In this document: positions 37,501-48,089 of the stretch, piece after piece | Layout of the letters: every line of letters begins with the position of its first letter | Numbering within the stretch: the first letter of the stretch is position 1 | Assembly: GCF_027887165.1 (NCBI RefSeq) | Contig: NC_077232.1 | Span: 14,471,255 to 14,535,254 of the forward strand | Origin: Monodelphis domestica | Lineage: Eukaryota > Chordata > Mammalia > Didelphimorphia > Didelphidae | Direction of reading: 5' to 3' | Length of the DNA stretch: 64,000 nt | The notes under the pieces: model-generated | Told to the model about the DNA's origin: nothing | Databases searched by the model: none | Seen by the model: the letters and a program-made list of their open reading frames with translations, nothing else | Translations under genes and position numbers: made by a program

Positions 37501-40242
37501 AATAGCAGCTTCACTTGGGTGAGAACAATTGCCTCCAGTCCTCCATCAAAACCCAGTGAATAGCTAACAACTAATAGCTTATTAATAATAGTTTGGTTAT
37601 CAATACAACAGCTAGTATTCACCTATTACTGTTAGTTTCCTGCCATCCATCAGCTGCCTGAAAATAGTTAACCCTGAGAGTTTTAGTTTATCAATACAAC
37701 TGTGCAATCAACATTATCAATAAAGCCAAAAAATCACATCCATTATATTCATAACATTTGGGAATCCATTATTTAATCATAGCATAAGTATACAATCTAT
37801 TAATAATTCATGTAAAATATACTAAAGAATTATGCATTTATGCACATTCATAAGAAACACACTTGGTGCCAATAAGAGTGCCTGATACTGAAATAATGCT
37901 TATGTATATAATAAAAGTATCATCCTGAAAAGTGGAATTCATGAAAAAAGACAGATTTGAAACAGAAATTTAATAAACTGAGAAAACTATGGATATAGAT
38001 GCATAGCATAGTTTCCAATTTAAAAAATCAAAATGTTTATGAAAACTATCAATAACAACTTTAAATTAGGTTTATTTGATTTCCATGAACTGAATCATGG
38101 ACTTCACCCTTTAGACTTGCAATTATGAATTTGCTTTAAGACATTGTTATATGTAACAAAAATTACAGAATAAATTATTTCAGTATTTCATTACCATTTT
38201 TAGAATATACTATATATATAAAATAATCACGTCAGACCTTACTGTAGATAGTTTAATTTTGAAATGGGTCATAGTTGGCTTAAATTTTGTTTAATAAACC
38301 TAGTTTTAATGGGTAGAAGATGTAAGGGATTAATATAAATGGTTGGACTGGATAGTTTATGAGAAGCATAACAAGGAAATTATTGAAATTCCAAATAGAT
38401 TTATTTTAATAATTTATTTATAAAATATAGAAAGAGTGAAAGTAAGATCAGAGAGAGGATAGGGCAAGATATCTAGCCTATGCACTAATTATTTGCTCCA
38501 ACCCCTGGCTCAACCCAGGTATGGCTAATTAGCCCTTAAGCAGAGGGGTCTCATCCTTGAGCCTAGAACTTGGGAATGCATGGAGCCTCTCTGAAGAGGG
38601 TAGGCCTCTCCTGAGACTAGTCCCTTCAGAAAATTCAGAAAATGGGTCAGCCTTTTTCACTCACCACATGTCAGTACAAAGGGATGGGGATGTATCCTGA
38701 CATCTCAAACCTGAGCTTGTCCAAGGTCAAGTTGAAATCTAAAGACCAAAGAGACTTCTTCAGTCAGAGCTCCTCCAAAGTCAAGTTGAAGACAAAAGAT
38801 ATAAGAGCCTCTTCACAGGAAGTTCTTGGCATATTAAAGATCATTCCTTTTCATCACTTCCTGTGACTTCCTTCCATTTTACTGGTACCAATTACAGCTA
38901 AAACTTTGCTTAGGATTACCCAGGGAGCAGTCAGTCAATTCTGTTTTGTCACCCACTATCGCACATATGTGTCACAGACTTTCCCACTCAAGTGTGAGTG
39001 GTGTGTATAGACTTTTGGTGATTAAATCTAAAAATTGGCAGGGGAAAGTTAATTTCATCTTCAACATCAGGGGAGAGTTAATTTAATCTTCACAAGAGAG
39101 AATGAATAATTAATAACTTTTTTATCCACAAACATAGATAAAGAGAAACTGAAATATGTGTTTTTATTTTTGTTTTTGTTGTTGTTGACTGTTTACAATT
39201 CTTATTCTTCTCACTGAGAAGGAGGAGGCCAAAATCAAACTGAGACTTATGTGGAATAGTGAATATTAAACTTTACTGGAGAAAGATAACTCTGCTCTCT
39301 ATAAATACAATGAGATTCATGTTTGTTATATTCCCAGATGCAGAAGAGTGCATGCAATGCCCTGAAGATCAGTACCCAAGCCAGGAGAAAGATAGATGCC
39401 TGCCCAGGACAGTAACTTATCTGGCTTATGAAGAGACTCTGGGAATGATTCTGGCCTCTTCAGCTTTCTGCTTCTCCATTCTCACAACCTTTGTGCTTGG
39501 AGTGTTTGTGATGCACAGAGACACTCCCATAGTTAAAGCCAACAATCGCAGTCTTAGCTACATTCTGCTCACCTTTCTCTCCCTTTGCTTCCTTTCTTCC
39601 TTACTCTTCATTGGTCGTCCCACACCAGCCATCTGCATCTTAAGACAAACCACATTTGCCATTGTGTTCACGGTGGCCATTGCTTCCATCTTGGCCAAAA
39701 CCATCACTGTGGTTCTGGCCTTTAGGGCCACTAAGCCAGGGAGCCAGCTCAGGAGGTGGCTGAGACCAGCAGTATCTCATGCCCTCATTTTCATTTGTAC
39801 ACTTATCCAGATGTGCCTCTGCAGCATCTGGCTGGGGACATATCCCCCATTCCTTGAGATGGATACACACTCTGAGGCTTCCTTCATTGTTATTCAGTGC
39901 AATGAGGGCTCCCTTGTGACCTTCTACTGTGTCCTTGGCTACATGGGCTTCCTGGCCTTGGTCAGCTTTACTTTGGCTTTCCTGGCAAGGAAACTGCCAG
40001 ATACTTTCAATGAAGCCAAGTACCTGACATTCAGCATGCTGGTGTTTTGCAGTGTCTGGATTGCCTTCTTGCCCGCCTATCAGAGCACCAAAGGGAAGGC
40101 CATGGCGGCCATGGAGATCTTTTCCATCTTGGTCTCCAGTGCTGGGATTCTCATCTGTATCTTCGCTCCCAAATGTTACGTGATCCTTCTGAGGTCAGAT
40201 AGAAATACATTGGGGAAATTGAAAAACAAAGCTAATACCTGA
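20406..40242 (+). CDS. Vomeronasal type-2 receptor, intact six-exon gene
   Basis: A family C G-protein-coupled receptor of the V2R type, expected at the dendritic surface of vomeronasal sensory neurons, where relatives detect peptide or protein pheromones through Go signalling. Exons: 20406-20650, 24999-25290, 27533-28336, 34478-34696, 37125-37248, 39338-40242. They sum to 2589 nt (862 residues), normal for the family. Residues 1-25 look like a signal peptide, about 30-515 form the Venus-flytrap ligand domain, nine cysteines (526, 530, 545, 546, 549, 552, 566, 569, 582) form the linker, and seven helices run from about 595, with PKCY at 839-842. All introns are GT-AG with matching phases, and no stop interrupts the frame. 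Introns hold L1s, SINEs and LTRs. Its exact orthologue is unknown; being open does not prove expression. Confidence 0.93.
20880..20918. repeat. (CA)n/(TA)n microsatellite in V2R intron 1
   Basis: Short ACACACA run followed by TA repeats. The flanking 20850-21045 block is the partner of 4697-4918. Confidence 0.85.
21531..22509 (-). mobile_element. 5'-truncated L1 in V2R intron 1
   Basis: Minus-strand L1 3' end. ORF2 C-terminus is open for 184 codons to its natural stop (21909-22463) with the motif CWRGCGK...HCWWSC. The target duplication TTGAGTTTTCTTTTT flanks it at 21517-21531 and 22510-22524. Read in the element's direction, the 3' end shows two A-tracts separated by about 20 bp (21531-21562), which suggests a short 3' transduction or a re-extended tail. 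It is antisense to the receptor gene and nearly identical to 11742-12873. Confidence 0.93.
22525..24998. other. V2R intron 1, remainder
   Basis: AT-rich intronic DNA with no exon, repeat or RNA gene that I can identify. It ends in a pyrimidine-rich acceptor (TTTCTTCTTGTCACATTAG) before exon 2. Confidence 0.6.
24999..25290 (+). CDS. V2R exon 2 (ligand domain)
   Basis: 292 nt, phase 2 in and phase 0 out, donor CAG/GTAAGT. It encodes [20 protein letters not shown] and the YSCGGQ...VVIGGMSS...MATLLGLYK region, both hallmark V2R exon 2 signatures. Residues 82-179. No pseudogene counterpart exists in this window. Confidence 0.95.
25291..27532. other. V2R intron 2
   Basis: From about 26620 it matches 2015-2939 upstream of the pseudogene exon 3. 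No other feature is recognised in 25291-26620. Confidence 0.6.
27533..28336 (+). CDS. V2R exon 3 (main ligand-binding exon)
   Basis: 804 nt, phase 0 at both ends, acceptor CATGTAG and donor AAG/GTAATA. It encodes residues 180-447 starting [20 protein letters not shown], with [17 protein letters not shown] and [19 protein letters not shown] typical of lobe 2 of the V2R flytrap. It is fully open, unlike its paralogue at 2940-3660. Confidence 0.95.
28634..28832 (+). mobile_element. Marsupial SINE (SINE1/WALLSI-like)
   Basis: About 200 bp running from GGGCAGATGGGTGCTTCAGT through GGGTTCAAATTTGACC, CTGTGTGACCCTGGGC and GATGGAAGGTAAGGGTT to an A-rich tail. It is diverged relative to the copy at 35105. 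Confidence 0.8.
30490..31070 (-). mobile_element. Old L1 3' fragment
   Basis: Minus-strand L1 ORF2 C-terminal sequence (TTAGCACAATAGTACTCCAT and GCAGCTATGAATATTTTTGT are shared with the younger L1s), heavily diverged. Antisense in V2R intron 3. Confidence 0.75.
31163..31360 (+). mobile_element. Marsupial SINE (SINE1/WALLSI-like)
   Basis: Diverged copy with GGATTGAGAGCCATGTCTAG, a weak GGTCAAATCTGACC box and the GATGGAAGGTAATGATC end. Confidence 0.75.
31395..31500. repeat. (TA)n-rich microsatellite
   Basis: Two TA-rich tracts (31398-31450 and 31475-31500) separated by a near-duplicate of CCATTAATTTATATATA. Confidence 0.85.
32917..33857 (-). mobile_element. 5'-truncated L1 in V2R intron 3
   Basis: Minus-strand L1 3' UTR and ORF2 C-terminus (107 codons open at 33404-33727, motif CWRGCGK). 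It is more diverged than 21531-22509 and no clear target duplication is seen, so it is an older insertion. Confidence 0.88.
33858..34477. other. End of V2R intron 3
   Basis: No feature recognised until the acceptor TGTCCTTGCCTTCAG before exon 4. Confidence 0.6.
34478..34696 (+). CDS. V2R exon 4
   Basis: 219 nt, phase 0 in and out, acceptor CCTTCAG and donor CAG/GTAAGA. It encodes residues 448-520, starting [14 protein letters not shown] and ending [10 protein letters not shown], with the [12 protein letters not shown] motif. No counterpart is found in the pseudogene. Confidence 0.95.
35105..35302 (+). mobile_element. Marsupial SINE with target-site duplication
   Basis: Well-preserved ~200-bp SINE1/WALLSI-like element (GGGGGGCAGCTGAGTGACTC start, GATGGAAGGTAAGGGTTTAA end, (TAAAA)n tail). 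Flanked by AAAATGTGTTT (35094-35104) and AAAATGTATTT (35328-35338), one mismatch. In V2R intron 4. Confidence 0.92.
35765..36643 (+). mobile_element. Solo LTR with 4-bp target duplication (ERV fossil)
   Basis: 879-bp LTR, TG...CA, flanked by GTAT at 35761-35764 and 36644-36647, as expected for class I (gammaretrovirus-like) elements. It contains U3 repeats at 35907-36065, a TATTTAAG box near 36445 and an ATTAAA signal near 36525. It lies in V2R intron 4 in the same direction as the gene. Relatives: 4919-6017 and, more distantly, 57412-58021. Confidence 0.9.
35907..36065. repeat. Tandem ~71-bp repeats in LTR U3
   Basis: Two to three tandem copies of a unit with AAGGGCTGCAGCA, GATCAAAATTTAAT and CCACCCTACTCAGGGTAACA. 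The related LTR at 4919 has a single copy. Confidence 0.85.
37125..37248 (+). CDS. V2R exon 5 (cysteine-rich linker)
   Basis: 124 nt, the usual size of this exon in the family. Phase 0 in, phase 1 out, acceptor TTTCAG and donor CAG/GTGGGT. It encodes residues 521-561 with six of the nine linker cysteines. The remaining three are in exon 6. Confidence 0.95.
37249..39337. other. V2R intron 5
   Basis: About 38070-39337 matches 6018-7228 of the pseudogene and contains the older LTR-like repeat (about 38380-39090). 37440-37700 holds two diverged direct copies of an ~198-bp unit. Nothing else is recognised. Confidence 0.6.
38380..39090 (-). mobile_element. LTR-like repeat in V2R intron 5 (ERV fossil)
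   Basis: Matches 6320-7003 and, at lower similarity, 60663-61490. Edges are approximate. The right end reads ATCTTCACA. Orientation is inferred from similarity to the other minus-strand LTRs. Present in both duplicated units, so old. Confidence 0.5.
39338..40242 (+). CDS. V2R exon 6 (seven-transmembrane domain)
   Basis: Acceptor ATATTCCCAG. Completes codon 562 and encodes residues 563-862: the last linker cysteines (566, 569, 582), seven helices, and the family C signatures [25 protein letters not shown] and [13 protein letters not shown]. Stop TGA at 40240-40242. An upstream in-frame open stretch from 39259 is intron read-through, not coding. Confidence 0.97.
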
Positions 40243-41000
40243 TGATCAAGGTGTTCTCAAGGTCTTCCTCTCCAGACTTGGAGATGTAGCTCCTCACTTC
40301 TTAATGAATGATTTAAAATACTCTAGCTTTTATACCACTTTTTTTCTGTTATTATCTCTATCTTTTGTACTAGACTGAAATGTATTTTAAAGAAAGTCAT
40401 ATTACTTGATTTGTGAGTAGAAGTAGAATTATTTTAGCCATTATATAAAATATCTATCTAAAGAGGAGAAGCTTAATATAGAGATCAAGATTAAAATAAT
40501 CATATAAAAATCAATAAATAATTATAATAACTGCCTAGTTTTTATTCTTCATTTTGTAACTATCATATATCTTACCCTGGAAAAGTACATATAGGATTCT
40601 CATACATAGGTATCTTAAATACAAACTTTGAAATGTTCCAATTTATATATCTGAATGATATCAGTCATTATATTTATCAATAAATATTTAATGAATGAAA
40701 CAGACACATACACAAAATGATCTGTTGGGGAATTATTAAGGAACAGTTTATTTCTTGGGGAAGAAGATTTATACTCAATAAACAATTACAATATGTTATT
40801 ATGCCGGTCATTCATTTTTATAAATTTTCCATTGTAGAGTTATAGTATATTGTGTATAATCCTCTATCAGAGATTCATTGTTCTCTTCTCATTGTTCTTT
40901 AAATTATAACCTTGAATATATTGATAGATTTTTATTATAAGACATAATAAAAATGAGAAAATATTCATGCTTCTTTTATTATTCAGTTTTCTTTTATAAA
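40243..41000. other. 3' flank of the intact V2R gene
   Basis: Likely 3' UTR and downstream DNA, collinear with 8139-8890. AATAAA hexamers occur at 40777-40782 and nearby, and are conserved in the pseudogene copy, so that site is a plausible poly(A) signal. Confidence 0.5.
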
Positions 41001-41013
41001 ACCCTTAACTTTT

Positions 41014-42128
41014 GGACTTCCGGGTAAACATGGCTGCAATCTAGACATGACTCGCTTCCACTCCCTGGCACCGAACGAAATAGACTACCTCAAAAGAGCA
41101 TAAAAATCACCTTTGGACTAACGGAGGGACTCTCCAGTACTCCACAGAAAGGAAGGTATATGGGGTTTGAACATTCCCACACTATAAAGAGGAGGAAAAG
41201 CTCGCACAAAAATGTGAACTGAGCCGCCCCTCCCCCCACACCAAACCAGAGTAAGCTATCAGAGTGCTCACTGGGACAGCAAGTGAGTGAGGAGCTTCTC
41301 TGTCTGGGGGGGGCACACCAGGGTCCTTGGGATCTAAAGATTGCAAACAAATGACCTCTCAGGGCAGTCTCACGGGAGAATCCTGCACTGAGCACAGGGC
41401 GATTCTGAGCTGAACTTGGGGAGGTTGCGCTGAACAGCTGGGCAGAGCTAAACACCTGGGCGGGCTGCACTGATTGCCTGGGCAGTTGGGGTTAACAAAG
41501 GGACCTGTGCTCTAAGAAACCTTGGAGGCTGGGAGGAAAGGAAAATCAAGGAGGGGGAGTATAAAAAGGGAGGGAAGGAGAGTGGGGAGGCGAAGGGTGC
41601 ATAAAAAGGGAGGGGCTAGAAAGGGAAGCATATCAAGGGAGGGGACTAGGGAGGAATTCCATGGAGACTGGAACAACCTCCAGGAAGTGATGCAGAGCGA
41701 AAGGGGCAGAACCAGGGAAACATTGTACACAGAGACTGATACACTGTGGTAGAATCGAAGGTAATGGCCTTCTCCATTAGTGTCAATGCAGTGTCCCTGA
41801 ACAATCTACAGGGATCTAAAAAACACTATCCACAAGCAGAGGATAAACTATGGGAGTAAAAACACCGAGGAAAAGAAACTGCTTGACTACAGGGGCGAAG
41901 CGGATATGACTGAGGAGAGACTCCAATTGAACACTCTCATGCAAATACCAACAACATGGAAATGGGTTCAAACCAAGAACACAAGTGATACCCAGTGGAA
42001 TGGTGTGCCAGCTAAGGGAGAAGTGGTGGGAAGGGGTTGGGGGGGGGGGAAGGAAAAGAAAATGATCTTTGTTTCCAATGAATAATGTTTGGAAATGACC
42101 AAATAAAATAATGTTTAAAGTAAAAAAA
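41014..42128 (+). mobile_element. Compact L1 lacking both ORFs
   Basis: It has a true L1 start (GGACTTCCGGGTAAACATGG) and a true 3' end with poly(A), but is only ~1.1 kb. 41014 to about 41520 is 5' UTR. About 41525-41650 matches the purine-rich spacer that precedes ORF2 in the full-length L1 (47840-47995). From about 41652 (GAATTCCATGG) it is the ORF2 tail and 3' UTR. ORF1 and almost all of ORF2 are missing. Target duplication ACCCTTAACTTT at 41001-41013 and 42131-42143. The paralogous site near 8890 is empty. Confidence 0.9.
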
Positions 42129-45100
42129 AAACCCTTAACTTTTATGTGTAAAAAATTAAAATTAATCCTCAATAATACAAATTATATATTTTAAGGATTT
42201 ATTAATGATATTAGAAATCAATGTCTAAAGAGGATACAAAATAAAGACCACATACCTATGGCTGATCAACTCATTTAAAATCCTTGTGCTTAGCTTACCA
42301 CCACCACCAAGCTTGATGTCATTATGCCAAAGAGATTACAGCAGGGCCAACCAGTCAATATTTATCTCCTCACTATAGGAAGTACAAAATGACAGGAAGT
42401 CAGTGGGCTCCCTAGAAATGTAGTTCTCTTTTAGGGTGACAGATATGTCAATTATACATTCCCCACTGAGATCATTACAAGACTAGTCTCTCCAATGGAT
42501 CTTATAAACATAACCGACAATTAAATTTCAACAATTTGGGGATAAAAGAAAAAAGAACAAACCCATGCTTTCTTGGGGAATAAACAAAACGCCAGTTAGG
42601 GGGCAGGCCCGCTCGGCATAAGAGTATATATAGAAAACAAAAGCATTCAACTCCACACAGTTTAAATCACCACATCCCAAAGTTTACTCTGGATCTTCTG
42701 GTGCACTGTATGGTCTGTGGAGGCATCTTAATGGTGCCTTCTCCAAAAAGTTCATTTTCTGGATTCAGAGAGGTAGCACATTCTTTAAGCTAAAATTACT
42801 CTCAAAAGAATTTAAACTTTGAATTTTAGAATAATAATACATTCAAAGGCCTGAAGGGGGTGTTGAAAAACCGGGGTCACTCAGGGATATATGGCTGAGT
42901 TATGAGGTATATGAATCAATGGGCAAGAGAAATCAAAAATATAAAAATACTCCCAATAAAAGAAAAAAAAATTCTGGGTGAAATATGGACTATCAAAATC
43001 TTATGTGTAAAAATTTTATGTAAATGAAAATAAATCTATAACAGGTCCTTGAATCAGAGACCAATTAAAGTGATTTCTATCCCTCAAGTCTGCAGGTCAA
43101 AATGTAATAATGTTTCACTTACCCATTTGCAGCCAAGACTATAGGAAGTTGCAATTCTAAAAGAGAGAAATGGACCAATTATAGTCAATGGGAGCCAGAG
43201 AGCCAGAATAATCAATGTCATGTATTTTATATAGACTGTGTGTTACAAGTAAGACTTGCATTTAACACGTGTTAAAGCCACAACTTGAGTCTCACACATG
43301 ATCTTTGCGCATAATGTCATCAATCCACATAGGGTTGTCATGGTCTCTTTGACCTTGTGCTCTACTGGCACTATACAAGTAGCTTTTTGTTTCTTTGGCA
43401 CCATTCAATGACTTTTTGTATTCCCTTCTCCTGGAATCAGACAGAATCATTTAGCAAAATCCAATAATTTTTAAAAACAATCAATGCAATCCTTTTTATA
43501 GTCTAAAGCTTTTTGGGATTGCATTAATATTATAGGAAATATCTATTTTAACTTATATTACTGCAAAATCAAAAAAGTTTAAAAAAAGATCTTCTCAATA
43601 CTGGTGATATATGCTTCAAATACAAAAGGAAGGAAAAAATATTGTACATCCAATCAAAAACAATACTAAAAAGTTCTAAAATCGAAAATAAATAGCTTAC
43701 AATCATTGACACACTATGTCAGCTAAGGAAAGGTAGAATACAAATGTTTCTAACACAAAAATGAGATCCATTTCCATTTCAAACTTGGCCATGATCCACT
43801 GTTTACAAAGGAAAAGTTTTTATAAAGAACAATAGTACAACAGGTAATGCACTTTCAAGAAGTATCAAAATCCCCAAAGTTATAATAGCACATTTAATGA
43901 GAATAGCAAACAAACTCACTATCATGTTTAACATGAGTATATTGTATGACATTTAAAGCTAATGGGTACTTGTCCCAGGTTTTTCAGGTCTACCATGGTT
44001 GAGATATTTGTAAACTAAGTAAAACTTATTTGCATCTAGAACATTACTAAGAAATCTGGATTGTTCTGGTGGAAGTAAATTAAACTGAAGAGTTACAAAT
44101 GAAAAGATGGTCAAAAAGAAAAGAGGAGTACCATGCCCTGGGATCAACTTCCCAACTCATTTGTTATGAGACTGTTATGTTACAAATGCAGGAGGTGAGG
44201 ATTATGACTGTACTTCACTTCAGCTACTTCACTTTACCTTTTGTTACAAATAACTCGGAGGTAGACAAAATGATCAGTAAGAGTTGTTGAATAAGATTCA
44301 AATCATGTCTAAAGACCCCTTAAAATCAATTTGAGGTATTTAGCTCATTAAATTTATTAAAGTTTGTTAACCAGGTTGTGTGACAATTTACAAACCCAAA
44401 ATGGAAGAAAAAGCTGTTTTTCTATGAGCTTATTCAATAATATTTGTTCAGAATAGTTATAGGGGAAAGGCAACAGTATATTACATTAATTAAAAGGCAG
44501 TAGATTAAACAGATTCTGTGTAACAGAGTAGTACTGATACATTAATATATGAACTTAAAACCAACAAAATTAAATAATAAACAAAACAATCAGCAAAATA
44601 CAGTGAATTACAGAGACTTACAAAATATCGGTTTCTGAAAGGGCTTAAAACTTCACCTCCATACTCTTTGAATTTCCTTTCTAAAACCATTCATATTCTG
44701 TTTGTTAGAATGGTGGGATTTCCCATAGAGAGGGAGTACATGGGATTGGGGAATCTCAAAGTGGTTGAATCTTAGCTACTGGGCAGGCCCAAAAGGCAAA
44801 AAGTTGTAGGGAAATGAAGTTCTCCCCTAAATCTCAGGCAAGATATTTGAAAAGAATTGTGCACTCATGAATGGTAGGAGGTATTTGAAATAGGCAAGGT
44901 ACTGCTCTTTCATAGAGTATGCCATACTCATAATTTACTTCCCGTTTGGAAGAGAAACTTCCTTTGTCCCTTCCCCCTTGAGGTAAAACTCTAGTTACCC
45001 TAGCCACATGGAGAGGGTAGTTAGCAGGCTAATCATTTTCCTAAGGAAAATACACCCCAATTTTTATTACTTGCCCAGAGAGGGGACCCAAGAACTCCTA

Positions 45101-46459
45101 GCTTCTCGGGGGCAAAAATCAGCAGCACAGCAGGATCAGCAATAAAATTCTGGGTTGGGGCCTGGGAGGGAGGCTGATTCAGTAGGAAGAGTAGCAGTAG
45201 AGTTGGAGACCAGGAGGTGGATTGTGAAAGGCAGCATCAAGGAACATGGACTGAAAAATAGCCCAGCCAGTAGGGAGGGTAACTGGACAAAAAGTAGGGA
45301 AAGAAAAAGGCAGTAGCTCAAAAAGAGAAGGTGGGTGCGTGCGGTGGGCTAAAAGACTTGGAAGAAAAAAATATGGCTTAAAATTATCTAGGCCATCTTA
45401 AAAAAAAAAAAAGTTGACAGACGTCCAGTCAAGATGGCAGCTTAGAGGCAGGAAAAGTTCATACCTCTGAAAACCCTTCCTTACTGATCACAAACTCAAT
45501 GCTCCTAGGGCACCAAAATTGAAACTGAACAACAGGACATACCCGGGGAACCCTCCTTCTGAAATTGGATCAAAAGGTATGCCCCCCAAAAGCCAGAATC
45601 CTAGACTAATCAGGTCTAAGCGGAAGGCAGAAGGAAGTTCCCAGGACCCATCCCCCCAACCCAGAGCACGGCAGCAGTGGGAACCTCAGGGCCTGCAAAA
45701 GGGCCTCTGGGCTGGCTATTCTGAATGGGGCATTTTGAAATGAACCTGAGCCAGTCTCAGGTCACACAACACAGACAGCAGGGAAACAGAAAGAGAAGGG
45801 GGAAGCCTGTAGCTCCCTGGATGGGTCCTTCCATCTGAGTCTCATGGGAGCTTCCAGTTTCAGGGCACCAGCTGAACCTAATCCCTTCAGGAGCCCACAG
45901 AGCTTCTGAAAGGACAGAAACATCAGGGCCAGCAAAGAGGTTGCTCCAAAGGGCAAAGGGCTTAACTTGTATGTAACCTGGGCCAGTCTCAGGGCATCCA
46001 ACACAGACTGCAGAGGTTTTTTTGTTTTTTTTTTTTTTGCTACAGGCCTCATCCTGCCCAAACCAGCTGAACTTAATCCTATCAGGAGCCCTCAGAACTC
46101 AGGGAGGCCAGGACCCCTCCCCCCTTAGAGTGCAGGGTCTTCTGAAAGAACAGAAACTTTAGGGCAGGCAAAGGCACTGCGGTACCTTGCAGACAGTGCT
46201 GTGCCAGGCTCAGAGAATGGAAGTAAGTCAGCAGAGAAGCAACTGGAAAGAACTGAGAGCAGTAACAACTGTAATGCTGGCAGGCAGGGGAGGGTAGACC
46301 ATGGGTTTCCCTGGGAAGACAGAACAGCTTCAGAGAACAGAAAATTTGCCTGGAGCCAAAGCCTCAGACAATCAGACAGATACACAAAGAGCCAGTCCTC
46401 CTCACTCAGATAGATATGCAAACACTATAGAAGTACAAAAACCTCCAAACACCAAGAAA

Positions 46460-47375
46460 AGCAAGAAGAAGGGGGTGACTTTGGACACATTTTATGGAGC
46501 AAAAATACAAAATACAGAGGAGATAAAAGAGGAAAGATAAGCAAATGCTCCAAAATCCTCCAAAGGAAATGGAAACTCTCCACAAACTCTTGAAGAATTT
46601 CAATCAGAAATGATGAAAAAGATGGAAGCCTTCTGACAGGAAAAGTGGGAAATAATGCAAAAGGAACTCAAAAATATGAAGCACAAAAAAACACAACTAC
46701 AGAAACAGCTTGACCAAACTGAAAAGGAAAACCAGTCTTTAAAGGTCAGAATCAGGAAACTGGAAGACAATGATCTTGCAAAAAAGCAATAATTAACAAA
46801 GCAAGCCAAAAGAACAAAAAATTAGAAGAGAACTTAAATATCTCACTAACACAGTGATAGACGTGGAAAATTGAGGAAGGAGAGACAATCTGATAATAAT
46901 TGACCTACCAGAAAAGCCAGAAATAAATAGTAATCTTGACATTATAATACAAGATATCATCAAAGAAAACATCCCAGAGATTCTAGAACAAGGGGGCAAT
47001 ACAGGCATTTAAAGAGTTCACAGAACACCCTTTACACTAAATCCCCCAAAAACAACTCCCAGAAATGTAATTGCCAAATTCCAAAGCTTTCAAGCAAAAG
47101 AAAAAATCTTACAAGAAGCCAGAAAAAGACAATTTAGCTATAAAGGAATGCATATCAGGGTCACACAGGACCTTGCAATTTCCAATCTGAATGACCGTAA
47201 GGCATGGAACATGATTTTCAGGAAGGCAAGAGAGCTGGGTCTAAAACCAAGAATCAGTTATCCATCAAAACTGACTATATACTTCCAGGGGAAAGTATGG
47301 GCATTTAACAAAATAGAAGATTTCCAAGGTTTTGCAAAGAAAAGACCAGAGCTCTGTGGAAAGTTCGAAATCTAA
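46460..47375 (+). pseudogene. L1 ORF1 remnant
   Basis: Degenerate ORF1 of the full-length L1. Early part has heptad-like Lys/Glu/Leu-rich sequence (46610-46790). The C-terminal RNA-binding part is open at 47148-47375 and starts HIRVTQDLAISNLNDRKAW. Frame is broken by an early TAA near 46539 and others. Confidence 0.85.
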
Positions 47376-48089
47376 AAACAAAGAGCATGGAATACATGAA
47401 ACAGTAAATATGAAGGAAAGGGAAAAGGAGAAAAATGTTATCTTTTTCTTTTATTCAAACTCTCTTCTATAAGGACTACATTTATATCAATTGATATATA
47501 TTACTATGTGGGGGAAATGTAATGTGTAAGTCAAAAATTATATGCATCATTAGAGTAGTAAGAAGAATCACGCATAGGGAATGTTTGGGAAATCAAGATG
47601 ATATGGAGAAAGGGGGGAATAGAAAGGAAAAGGGAGGGGGGAATAATTGATGTTACTAAGATATACTCCAAGAAATAGGGGGAAAACTAAATAGAATAAT
47701 CTTTCTCACACAAAGATATACATGGGAAGGGGAGGGGAGGAAAACTCCTATAAGAAGGAGAGGAAGAGATTTTTTACTTAAACCTTACTTTCAGTGGAAT
47801 CAACTCTGAGAGGGAAGAGCATCCAGATCCATTGTGATCTTGAATTCTATCTTATCCAACAGGGGTAGGGAGAAGGGAAAACCAAAGGGGGTAGGAGAGG
47901 AGGGAACACAAAAAGGGAGGGAAGGGGAGGGGAGAGGTGGAAGGAACAAAATGGGAGGGCCTAGAAAGGGAAACATATCAAGGGAGGGGAATAGGGGGAC
48001 TGATTCAAAGTAAATCACTGGACTAAAAGGTAGAGCCGAAGAAGAAAAGGTTAGAATTAGGGAAGGCTATCAAAATTCCATGGAGTCCA

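Noticed and set aside
39259-39337. Extended start of exon 6 in the same frame
   Set aside because: The acceptor at 39337 and the phase-1 donor of exon 5 define the exon. Upstream codons are intron read-through from a GTG.
39640-39870. Minus-strand 76-codon open frame inside V2R exon 6
   Set aside because: It is the antisense shadow of a strongly conserved coding exon. The same applies to 7208-7444.
41090-41470. 126-codon minus-strand frame in the compact L1
   Set aside because: It lies in the GC-rich L1 5' UTR with no recognisable domain. Likely chance.
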